NCBI RefSeq assembly: GCF_963082655.1
Contig: NC_081556.1
Location: forward strand, 5,067,765 to 5,131,764
Length of the DNA stretch: 64,000 nt
Reading direction: 5' to 3'
From: Stomoxys calcitrans
Lineage: Eukaryota > Arthropoda > Insecta > Diptera > Muscidae
The notes under the pieces are model-generated. The model searched no databases, was not told where the DNA came from, and worked only from the letters and a program-made list of their open reading frames with translations. A program made the translations under genes and the position numbers. Shown one piece after another: positions 47,059-54,769 of the stretch (its first letter is position 1; each line of letters starts with the position of its first letter).

Positions 47059-47350
47059 TTTTATACCCACCAACATAGGATGGGGGTATACTATTCTAGA
47101 CATTCCGTTTATAACACCTTGAAATATTGATCTAGGGTCCCATAAAGTCTATAAATGTTATTGATCGTCTCCACATCCTGAGTCGATCTAGCCATGTCCG
47201 TCCGTCTCTCGGAATTACCATAGCGGTCGAACGCGTAAAGCTAGCCGCTTAAAATTTTGCACCGATACTTAGTATTTATGTAGGTCTTTGGTTATTGCAA
47301 ATGGACCATAATGGTTCACAATTGCATATAGGTCCACAATGGTTCACAAT
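47059..47350 (+). repeat. Dispersed repeat family A, 5' part
   Basis: It starts TTATACCCACCAACATAGGA and runs through GGGGGTATACTATTCTAGAC, GATCTAGCCATGTCCGTCCG and AGCGGTCGAACGCGTAAAGC. It ends abruptly at the flank of a tRNA-Asn gene. Confidence 0.85.
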
Positions 47351-47393
47351 AACATAAATTTTCTTTCCTAATCGTATTAGAAAAAAGTTATTG

Positions 47394-47410
47394 CGCCCCC
47401 GGGTGGACTC

Positions 47411-47447
<37 letters not shown>

Positions 47448-47467
47448 GCCAATTGCGCCACGGAGGC
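47394..47467 (-). tRNA. tRNA-Asn-GTT: tRNA-Asn (GTT), copy 4, variant D arm
   Basis: Complete 74-base tRNA with D arm TTGGCTAGCGC (as in copy 1) but majority T arm. Its 3' flank, about 40 bases including the terminator region, is almost identical to that of copy 5, yet the two genes differ in the D arm. Confidence 0.97.
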
Positions 47468-47794
47468 AATGTTCCGCGTTGTTTAGCTGATCTCTAAAGA
47501 ATACTTAATTACAAGTCAAGCTTAAATAAAGAGTTAACATTAGTTTTTGTAAATAATAAAAATATTAATAGAATGAACTAAATACACAGTAAGAATATAA
47601 ATGCAGCTATATACACATATTTAAACCTTTTCGCCTAACATCACATCATTGTGAACAGTTTTCTTCCTCTAAGATATGGTGGGGTGGTCTGCCTTAACTA
47701 TGATGAACCTCTTAAGGGCTTTATGTACTTCATTTTTATTTACCAAGGTCTAACATATATTTTCTTTCCTAATCGTATTAGAAAAAAGTTATTG
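47468..47794. other. Spacer between tRNA-Asn copies 4 and 5
   Basis: Unique AT-rich sequence, then from about 47753 the duplicated flank (CTTTCCTAATCGTATTAGAA). Confidence 0.5.
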
Positions 47795-47811
47795 CGCCCC
47801 CGGGTGGACTC

Positions 47812-47866
<55 letters not shown>

Positions 47867-47868
47867 GC
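47795..47868 (-). tRNA. tRNA-Asn-GTT: tRNA-Asn (GTT), copy 5
   Basis: Majority sequence, anticodon GTT, complete cloverleaf. The terminator T run on the coding strand corresponds to plus A6 at about 47783-47788. It sits just left of the regular 165-bp array. Confidence 0.97.
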
Positions 47869-47957
47869 GATGTGACATACCTTTTCCAAATTTTAATTGA
47901 TTCTTCAAATCAAGTGCGTGTTTAAGGCATGTTCTAAAAATCAGGGCTTAAAAAATG

Positions 47958-47974
47958 CGCCCCCGGGTGGACTC

Positions 47975-48029
<55 letters not shown>

Positions 48030-48031
48030 GC
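47958..48031 (-). tRNA. tRNA-Asn-GTT: tRNA-Asn (GTT), copy 6
   Basis: Majority 74-base sequence, anticodon GTT, array unit 1. Plus-strand A6 immediately left is the terminator. Confidence 0.97.
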
Positions 48032-48120
48032 GATGTGCCATATTTTTCCAAATTTGAATTGATTCTTCAAATCAAGTGCGTGTTTAAGGCAAGTTCTAAA
48101 AATCAGGGCATAAAAAAATG

Positions 48121-48137
48121 CGCCCCCGGGTGGACTC

Positions 48138-48192
<55 letters not shown>

Positions 48193-48194
48193 GC
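48121..48194 (-). tRNA. tRNA-Asn-GTT: tRNA-Asn (GTT), copy 7
   Basis: Majority 74-base sequence, array unit 2. Its spacer is nearly identical to that of copy 6, suggesting a recent duplication. Confidence 0.97.
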
Positions 48195-48285
48195 GATGTG
48201 TGAAACCTGTTTCCAAATTTGAATTTATTCGTCAAATTTAGTCCGTGTTAAAGGCAAGTTCTAAATATCGGGTTCTAAAAAACTG

Positions 48286-48302
48286 CGCCCCCGGGTGGAC
48301 TC

Positions 48303-48357
<55 letters not shown>

Positions 48358-48359
48358 GC
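48286..48359 (-). tRNA. tRNA-Asn-GTT: tRNA-Asn (GTT), copy 8
   Basis: Majority 74-base sequence, array unit 3, terminator A6 on the plus strand just left. Confidence 0.97.
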
Positions 48360-48450
48360 GACGTGAGGTACCATTTTCCAATTTTGAATTAATTCTTTAA
48401 ATCTGGTCTGTGTTTAAGGCTAGTTCTAAAAATCCGGACCTAAAAAACTG

Positions 48451-48467
48451 CGCCCCCGGGTGGACTC

Positions 48468-48522
<55 letters not shown>

Positions 48523-48524
48523 GC
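48451..48524 (-). tRNA. tRNA-Asn-GTT: tRNA-Asn (GTT), copy 9
   Basis: Majority 74-base sequence, array unit 4. Spacer resembles that of copy 8 (TAGTTCTAAAAATCCGGACC). Confidence 0.97.
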
Positions 48525-48618
48525 GATGTGTGGCACCATTTTCCAATTTTGAACTGATTCTTTAAATCCAGAAAGTATTTTTGAGGCAACTTCTAAAAAT
48601 CCAGACCTAAAAAAGTTG

Positions 48619-48635
48619 CGCCCCCGGGTGGACTC

Positions 48636-48690
<55 letters not shown>

Positions 48691-48692
48691 GC
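48619..48692 (-). tRNA. tRNA-Asn-GTT: tRNA-Asn (GTT), copy 10
   Basis: Majority 74-base sequence, array unit 5. The spacer on its right is broken 50 bases on by the 1.09-kb insertion. Confidence 0.97.
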
Positions 48693-48741
48693 GACTTGGA
48701 AATTCCATTTACAATCTCATGCTGATTCTTCAAATGCATAT

Positions 48742-49828
48742 ACAGTGTTGATAAAAATAATAGGAACATATCGTTTTTTAATATAGATATTTTGTTTAAT
48801 TTTTGCTTTTCCTCAATATTTCGCTACTAATGCTATTTAAATTAAAAAAAGAAACGTTTTGAGCTTCATTGGACAAAACAAGGTAAAATCCTATGGGTAC
48901 TAGTACCAATAATATAAAAAATTAGAACGGTTAGGTGTTGGATGGCAAACATTAAGTACATTTTTATTCCCACCACCATAGGATGGGGGTACACTAATGT
49001 AGGCATTCCTTTTGTAACACCTCGAAATATACGTCTAAGACCCCATAAAGTATATATATCCTTGATCGTCTCGACGTTGTGAGTCGATCTAGCCATGTCC
49101 GTCCGTTGAAATCACGATAGTGGTCGATTGCGTAAAGCTACCCGCTTGAAATTTATGTTGGTCATTGGGGATTGCAAATGGTCCATATCGATTCAGATTT
49201 AGATATAGCTCCCATATAAACCGATCTCCCGATTTGACATATTTAGCCCCTAGAAGCCGCAATTGTTAAGCGATCGGACTGAAATATCGGACGTTGCGAC
49301 GTCCTATAACCGTCCCTAGTACGGTTGAAATCGGTCCATAACCTGATATAGCTCCCTCATAACCCGATCCCCTGATATAAACCGATAACCTGATATAGCC
49401 AACGTATAACCCGGCGTCCCGGATTTACGTCTAAATAACCTGGAAGCCACAATTTTTGTCCAATTTGGCTAAAATTTTGCATGTGGTGTAAAGTAACGAC
49501 CTCCAACAACTGTGCCAAGTACGGTTGAAATTGGTAATTAACTTCATATAGCTCCCATATAAACCGATCTCTCGATTTCACGTCTGGATTTCGGGAAAGG
49601 CACAATTTTTTGACCGATATAGCTAAAATTTTGCACATGATGTTGTGCTACGACTTCAACACAAATGTGCCAAGTACGGTTCAATTAATGTTTCCAACTG
49701 AATTTACCGGAGATATTACTATACTGAAATCTACAGGTCTACAAATAATCTGGTTCAGGCCTTTCACTGAAGTATACATTTTGTTTTAGTCTTTTATTTT
49801 TCGTGCCTTTCATTTTCTCTACCACTGT
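48742..49828. mobile_element. Insertion splitting the tRNA-Asn array, with TIR-like ends
   Basis: The array spacer stops after CTTCAAATGCATAT and resumes at 49832 with GACAAGTTCTACAAATTTGA. The inserted DNA starts ACAGTGTTGATAAAAATAAT then AGGAAC, and ends GTGCCTTTCATTTTCTCTAC then CACTGT. These are imperfect inverted repeats (about two thirds matching) with TA-rich edges, as in Tc1-type elements. A family A copy is nested inside. No transposase was seen, so class is inferred from the ends. Confidence 0.6.
48960..49690 (+). repeat. Dispersed repeat family A, nested copy
   Basis: It starts TTTTATTCCCACCACCATAG, then GGATGGGGGTACACTAATGT, GATCTAGCCATGTCCGTCCG and repeated GATATAGCTCCCATATAAAC modules. 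The usual 3' end signature is missing. Confidence 0.8.
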
Positions 49829-49864
49829 TATGACAAGTTCTACAAATTTGAACCTAAAAACATG

Positions 49865-49881
49865 CGCCCCCGGGTGGACTC

Positions 49882-49936
<55 letters not shown>

Positions 49937-49938
49937 GC
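49865..49938 (-). tRNA. tRNA-Asn-GTT: tRNA-Asn (GTT), copy 11
   Basis: Majority 74-base sequence. First array unit right of the insertion; plus A5 at 49857-49861 is the terminator. Confidence 0.97.
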
Positions 49939-50030
49939 GAGGTGAGGTACCATCTTCCAATTTTGAATTGATTCTTCAAATCTAGACTATGTTTAAGGCA
50001 AGTTCTAAAAATCCGGGCCTAAAAAAACTT

Positions 50031-50047
50031 CGCCCCCGGGTGGACTC

Positions 50048-50102
<55 letters not shown>

Positions 50103-50104
50103 GC
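50031..50104 (-). tRNA. tRNA-Asn-GTT: tRNA-Asn (GTT), copy 12
   Basis: Majority 74-base sequence, last unit with recognisable array spacing. Terminator A7 on the plus strand immediately left. Confidence 0.97.
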
Positions 50105-50337
50105 TACGTATATACTACTTCAAGATATGGAAATATTTTTGAAAATTCAGATAACGTTTAAAATCTTAATAAATATTAGTAAGAAAGTTTTCCTGAAACA
50201 AGTCGACTATGGGGAGTTATTTACTAATCTGATAAGAAACTTCCCTGTCTCCTCTAACTCAAGCATTTCCAAGTTTCTGCTTTAAATCCTGGTTATATAC
50301 ATATATATATCTACTATTTCACTGAAAAAAAAACTGT

Positions 50338-50354
50338 CGCCCCCGGGTGGACTC

Positions 50355-50409
<55 letters not shown>

Positions 50410-50411
50410 GC
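50338..50411 (-). tRNA. tRNA-Asn-GTT: tRNA-Asn (GTT), copy 13
   Basis: Majority 74-base sequence. Its spacers are unrelated to the 165-bp units. A9 at 50325-50333 on the plus strand gives a strong terminator. Confidence 0.97.
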
Positions 50412-50839
50412 GGATATGTTTATTGCGTTTGCTAATACCGGTTTTATAGACCATTATTAATTGAAGTAGTAAAGAAGTTTTAACTAAATTTATATGATTC
50501 TTGAATTTTTTCAAAAGATTTTCTTTCTATCTTAACTAACACAAAATGATTTAGTGTAACGAACTTGACATATGGATTCGTTAGACAACGTAACATATCA
50601 TATCCTAACGTAAATTTACGTTAAGGCTCTTCAAATAACTAAACATTAGGTACATGCATTTATTTTACGTTACGTTACTTAGCGTAACGTAACTGAACGC
50701 CACTAGATATTTACACTCAACCAAATTTGTTATTCAGAACACTAAAATGTTTGCTTAAACAGAAGTTTTTTCTGCTGAAAATGGGAAAACAGACATTATT
50801 GCTGTTTCAGCAAACATAGGGCTGCTGTATTAGCAAAAA
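50412..50839. other. Spacer with a cluster of ACGTTA palindromes
   Basis: It contains an 18-bp perfect palindrome TAACGTAAATTTACGTTA at 50606-50623 and a 10-bp-arm inverted repeat GTTACGTTAC/GTAACGTAAC at 50669-50693 with a 5-base loop, plus further GTAACG words from 50555 to 50695. It may be a mobile element remnant; no gene. Confidence 0.6.
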
Positions 50840-50884
50840 TTTCGGTTAACAGCCGAACGCGCAAGCCAATTGCGCCACAGAGGT
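50840..50884 (-). pseudogene. Truncated tRNA-Asn relic (5' half)
   Basis: It retains the 5' acceptor strand, D arm (TTGGCTTGCGC, variant type) and whole anticodon arm with GTT. It stops at the variable loop, where unrelated sequence (plus TAGCAAAAAT) replaces the T arm and 3' acceptor strand. Base changes in the acceptor strand (ACCTCTG instead of GCCTCCG) also show decay. The B box is lost, so Pol III transcription is not expected. Confidence 0.9.
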
Positions 50885-51036
50885 CATGTATCGGGTCTTC
50901 GAAGAGAATTTTGAATTATCTGGAAAAGGTTTGCAAACTTCAAGAAAACCTTAAAATGCAATTAAAGTTGCGCATAAGAACATTTTAAAGTTCTTTATGC
51001 GTGTTCTTTTCTTTAATCATGGGTTTTTACACACTA

Positions 51037-51096
51037 CCGCCGTTTTTAATTTAGCATCAATGTCATCCGCCGTTTTTAATTTAGCATCAATGTCAT
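51037..51096. repeat. Two perfect 30-bp tandem units
   Basis: CCGCCGTTTTTAATTTAGCA plus ten further bases is repeated exactly once at +30. Confidence 0.9.
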
Positions 51097-51182
51097 CAAT
51101 ATCCGCGTTGCCATATTTTATGTTTTTGCCGAATTTACACGTTTTGCTTAATATGGTAATATCCCTGAAAAAGGTTAAAATT

Positions 51183-51199
51183 CGCCCCCGGGTGGACTC

Positions 51200-51254
<55 letters not shown>

Positions 51255-51256
51255 GC
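51183..51256 (-). tRNA. tRNA-Asn-GTT: tRNA-Asn (GTT), copy 14
   Basis: Majority 74-base sequence and the closest tRNA to EcR-A. It is transcribed away from EcR, with its 5' end about 860 bp upstream of the EcR-A start codon. Plus-strand A runs at 51167-51179 supply the terminator. Confidence 0.97.
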
Positions 51257-51800
51257 GATGTAACTATTATCTTATGCATGCGAGTATTTTCCAAAAAAAA
51301 AAAGAAAAAATTCAAGCTCAATTAAAACAATGTGTAAAGTTCTTATGAATTATTAAATAATTTCAAAAGAAAAACACCCTTGTCTTGCCTTGCAGCTTAA
51401 CTATGACTATGATTACTAGCGCATTTTTGTTTTTTTTGTACAGAGGGCTGGGTGTATGGCCACGATGAATACTTTAGCACGACAATGATGACATTCAACC
51501 CTTAGTAGCCTCAAAAGTAGGTCAATGCATGCCCAAGTATAATATATGGATATGGACGGCAGGTACAATCGCCACATTGAATGAGCTCCACAAAACATGG
51601 TCTACTCGGAGATTATTGCAAGGTGGCAGTGCAGCTGGATGTCATAGAACAAAAAACTAGAATTCTTAGAAATGCTTTGCATGTTATTGGAGGTAAGGGG
51701 AAGGTTTCCGTAGGATGGTCTCACCATTTGCAAAAAAATCTTGTATGCCTTCAATTTGTTGTTTGAATTTAAAGGGTTCTATTTTTTCCTCTTATACCTT
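51257..51800 (+). other. EcR-A upstream region
   Basis: The interval between the last tRNA-Asn and the candidate EcR-A exon boundary. ATTGGAG then GTAAGG at 51686-51698 would make a good splice donor, giving a 113-base intron 51693-51805 if used. This is speculative; no TATA box is convincing. Confidence 0.35.
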
Positions 51801-51807
51801 TTCAGTC
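51801..51807 (+). promoter_or_regulatory. EcR-A exon start: splice acceptor or initiator
   Basis: A pyrimidine-rich run CTCTTATACCTTTTCAG ends at 51805, a good 3' splice site for a 5'UTR exon. The same bases contain TCAGTC (51802-51807), which fits the arthropod initiator TCAKTY, so it could instead be a start site. Sequence alone cannot decide. No downstream promoter element fits at the exact spacing. Confidence 0.4.
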
Positions 51808-52115
51808 ATCAACTCTTCTGGAATTGATTTGTAGTCAAGTGCAACAGCAACGAATGTGTTCTCTCTCTCTCTCACTCTATTTCTCTCTACAACTCTGCCT
51901 CACATAGAAGTGTTCTCCAAATAAATTTGGGTTAAAACATCAAAAGCCAAGGCCGCTGAGATTGGCGAAACAAAGAAGAGACGGTGCCGAAAATACAGGC
52001 ACCGTTAGAAAAATGTAAACAACAAGCCCAAGCCTCATATGTTAAAACGCAACAACAACAATAACAATAACAAACGACACCGACGCCGACGACGTCAGTC
52101 CATACAACATTTAGG
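51806..52115 (+). other. EcR: EcR-A 5' untranslated region (predicted)
   Basis: From the candidate boundary to the start codon. It has an in-frame stop (TAA at 52068-52070) and then AACAACAACAATAACAATAA and GACGCCGACGACG stretches typical of fly leader sequences. The exact 5' limit is unproven. Confidence 0.5.
51859..51890 (+). promoter_or_regulatory. CT/GA repeat, possible GAGA-factor sites
   Basis: TCTCTCTCTCTCTCAC and TTTCTCTCTAC give several GAGAG sites on the opposite strand, the known binding core of the fly GAGA factor. Position within the predicted leader or proximal promoter is suggestive only. Confidence 0.35.
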
Positions 52116-52981
52116 ATGAATTTGTCCTCGATGATGTACCGGCTAAATCATGCGCAAGGACAAAAGCTGTCGTTGCCTAGCGAACAACAGCAGCAGCAAC
52201 AACAACAACAACCAACCTCACACCCGCATCAGCAGCAGGCACATCAACAACAGGCAATACCCAGTCATATATTGCTGCAACAGCAACTGGATGCTGCGGC
52301 CACTTCTGCTGCTGTTGCTGCCAATTCGACGGCAGGCGACAACAATGTTTTCCTGGCTAATTTTGCTGGAAACTCGTCAGCGGAAACGGACAATGCCAGC
52401 AGCAGCAACAGCAGCAATGTTGTCCATAGCACACCCGCACGCAATCTTATACATCTGCAGCAGCAACAACAACAGCATGTTGGGGCACGCCAACTGAACA
52501 ATAATCTAAGCAATATTGTCATTAGTTCGGTCGATTCACTCGCCAGTGCTTCCGTCGAAGAGAAATTAAAGCTTTTAAAGACTGCCATTAAATCGGAACC
52601 CGTGCACGACATTTCCAGTCAGGGCAGCAATTTGAGCAGTGTTGCTGTCCTAAATAACCACTGCAAAGAAGAGTTGATTAGCTTGGCAGCATGTTCGGCT
52701 TTGGCGAACATAGCGCCTGTCGCCTCAGCAACATCATCATCTGCATCAGCATCCTCATTAACATCGGCAATCAAAGGCAATAGTTTGGCATTGAAAACGC
52801 CAGCGGGCATTGTGGCAAATGCAATCAGCAATCCAACAGCAACATCTCAAGTGACCATAACAGCCGCTAGTGGCAGTAGCGGTAGTAGTAGTGGCAATGG
52901 CAATACCAGTGTAGTCGATGCTGCAGCTGCCAACGGAAGTATGGCCTCCTTTGTACCCTCAAAAAGAGCCCGTCTTGAATT
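52116..52981 (+). CDS. EcR: Ecdysone receptor isoform A, first coding exon
   Basis: Encodes residues 1-289 (last codon split) of the isoform-A-specific A/B region of EcR, the nuclear receptor that with Ultraspiracle binds 20-hydroxyecdysone and directs moulting and metamorphosis. Evidence visible: PSHILLQQQL (49-58), the IKSEP motif (158-162, fitting a sumoylation consensus), and VPSKRARLEL at the exon end. As I recall it, Drosophila EcR-A has the same blocks in the same order (PSHILLQQQL, IKxEP, KRPRLD). It is rich in Gln (Q24-32, Q115-120), Ser and Ala; polar runs make it longer than the roughly 200-residue Drosophila A-specific part. ATG at 52116 is the first in frame after the stop at 52068. 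The exon ends TTGAATT before GTAAGT at 52982, phase 2. Confidence 0.95.
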
Positions 52982-53066
52982 GTAAGTACCATGTTTTTGC
53001 TATGTGAGCATGAATTTTGGTTTTAATTTGCTTTCTGTTGTGTTTTTGTTTGGCTTTTTCTTGCAG
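52982..53066 (+). other. EcR: EcR-A intron, 85 bp
   Basis: Donor GTAAGT at 52982 and acceptor TTTTTCTTGCAG ending 53066. Removal joins TT to G (Leu codon) and keeps the reading frame: RLEL then REEWISTPSP. Confidence 0.93.
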
Positions 53067-53236
53067 GAGAGAAGAATGGATTTCCACACCTAGTCCGGGC
53101 AGTGTGCCTAGCACTGCTCCCCTTAGTCCATCTTCGGCTTCTCAAAATCACATGTATGGCGCCAATTTATCCAACGGATATTCCTCACCCATGTCAGCAG
53201 GCAGTTATGATCCATTTAGTCCCAATGGCAAACAAG
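53067..53236 (+). CDS. EcR: Ecdysone receptor isoform A, second coding exon
   Basis: Continues as REEWISTPSPGSVPSTAPLS (290-309), then NGYSSPMSAGSYDPFSPNGK. The EEW-STPSPGSVPS-AP-LSPS and SPMSAGSYDP blocks are the most conserved part of the EcR-A N-terminus across insects, which makes the gene call secure. The exon ends AACAAG before GTGAGT at 53237 with one base of the next codon (phase 1). That fits the junction to the common exon that in other insects starts the (G)RDDLSPSSSLNGY segment before the zinc fingers. That exon, the DNA-binding domain and the ligand-binding domain lie beyond 64000. Confidence 0.95.
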
Positions 53237-53560
53237 GTGAGTTACAAAAAAATAAACAGTTTTAGATAATTGAGACATTGCATTAATATGTTATCGATAA
53301 AAGCTTCTTCATTATTATCGAAAAATCATTATGCTATCGATGAGAGTTAACTAGCATTTCTGTTAAAGACCAGTCTGCGAAGAGAGCATGTTTTCTGATG
53401 AGAGCTCTTTCGATATGAAAAATATTAGATTTATTATTATTATTATTTCTTGAGATAAATAGAGCGAATTATTAAAGACCCAACTAATAATTTGTTGTAT
53501 TTTAAAAAATAGACTTGTGGAAAATTTAGTCCATTATGATAAGAAACTTAAAATGAATTC
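53237..53560 (+). other. EcR: Start of large EcR intron
   Basis: Donor GTGAGT at 53237. The intron continues past the window end (at least 10.7 kb) because no zinc-finger exon appears. This first part has TTATCGATAAAA and GCTATCGATGAG words (53294, 53333) and no gene. Confidence 0.75.
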
Positions 53561-53561
53561 C

Positions 53562-54765
53562 TTTTTATACCCTTCACCATAAAATGAGGGAATATTAATC
53601 TTATCATTCCTTTTGTACCACCTCAAAATATTGTTCTAAGACCCTATAAAGCACATTTGTTAATTTTTTATCGATATTACTTTTCAAGTCAATCTAGCCC
53701 TGTTCTTTCGTATGTCTGTCCAAAGCACATATTCGTATAAAGTATATATATTCTTGATCGTTCTTGATAATGTCCGTCCACCTGTCTATCGAAAGCACGC
53801 TAACTTTCGAAGGAGTAAAACTAGCATAAATAGTTCTTATAGGTGTAGGTCGGTTGGGATTGTAAATAGGCCATATCGGTCCATGTTTTCATATAGCTGC
53901 CATATAAACCGATCTTGGATCTTGACTTCTTATGCCACTACAGGACGCAATTTTTATTGGATTTGGCTGAAATTTTGCACGAGGTGTTTTGTTATGAGCT
54001 CCAATAACTGTGCTGAGTTCGGTTCATAACCTGATATAGCTGTCATTTAAATCGATCTGGGGTCTTGACTTCTTGAGCCTCTAGAGGGCGCAATTTCTAT
54101 CCGATATGGCTGCGCGTCGTGTTTCGTTATGACTTCTAACAACTGTGCTATGTATGGTTTAAATCGGCCCATAACCTGATATAGCTGCCATATAAACCGA
54201 TCTTGAATTTTTGAGCCACTAGAGAGCGCAATTCTTATCCGAGTTTGCTGAAATTTTGCAAGAACTATTTTGTTATGACTTCCAAGTACTGTGCTTAGTA
54301 TGATTCAAATTGGTCTATAACCTGATATAGCTGCCTTATAAACCGATCTGGAATCTTGCCTTTTTGAGCATCTAGAGGTCGCATTTATTATTCGATTTGG
54401 CTGCAATTTTGTATAACGACTTCTCTCAAGAACTTCAACTTACATGTCAATTGGTCTATGGCCTGATACAGCTCCCATATAAACCAATTTCCCTATTTTA
54501 CTTCTTCAGCCCCTTAGGGCGCAATTTTTATTCGAAATGGCTGAAATTTTACACAAAGACTTCCACTATGGTCTCCAACATTCAGTTCAATTATGGTCCG
54601 ATTCGGACGATAACTTGATATTATCGCTCCAATATTATAGCAATTCTTTCCTTTTATCATATGTTTGCCTAAAAAGAGATGCCGGGAAAAGAACACGACA
54701 AATGCGATCCATGGTAGAGGGTATATAAGATTCGGCCCGGCCGAACTTAGCACGCTTTTACTTTT
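53562..54765 (+). repeat. Dispersed repeat family A, fullest copy
   Basis: It starts TTTTTATACCCTTCACCAT and ends GGTAGAGGGTATATAAGATT followed by CGGCCCGGCCGAACTTAGCA. These start and end phrases are inverted-repeat-like (TATACCC...CACCAT versus ...AGAGGGTATA). The inside has five or so modules of about 120-150 bases: ATAGCTGCCATATAAACCGA, CTTGACTTCTTGAGCC, CTAGAGGGCGCAATT, ATCCGATTTGGCTGAAATTT, GTTATGACTTCCAA. Confidence 0.85.
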
Positions 54766-54769
54766 TTAT

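Larger units (their letters stand above)
47869..48741 (-). repeat. tRNA-Asn tandem array, left block (five genes)
   Basis: Five units of one 74-base tRNA-Asn plus about 90 bases of related spacer. Gene ends at 48031, 48194, 48359, 48524 and 48692 give steps of 163, 163, 165, 165 and 168 from copy 5. Spacers share TTGATTCTTCAAATCAAGTG, TTTAAGGCAAGTTCTAAAAA and a short A run (coding-strand terminator). Spacer similarity decays from left to right while the tRNA sequences remain identical. Confidence 0.95.
49829..50104 (-). repeat. tRNA-Asn tandem array, right block (two genes)
   Basis: It resumes the spacer pattern (GACAAGTTCTACAAATTTGA, GGCAAGTTCTAAAAATCCGG) with a 166-base step between gene ends 49938 and 50104, the same period as the left block. 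Confidence 0.9.

Noticed and set aside
47897..48235. Open frames reading through tRNA-Asn genes (GLEPPTFRLTAERANRLRH and its reverse)
   Set aside because: They are translations of repeated tRNA-Asn sequence, a well-known database artefact.
47869..50104. Regularly spaced repeats resembling a CRISPR array
   Set aside because: The repeat is a 74-base tRNA-Asn and the spacers are about 90 bases and related to each other; this is eukaryotic DNA.
52150..52612. Alternative-frame and antisense ORFs of 115 codons over the EcR-A exon
   Set aside because: They are shadow frames of CAG/CAA and GCN-rich EcR coding sequence; the + frame starting at 52116 carries the conserved motifs and splices in frame.
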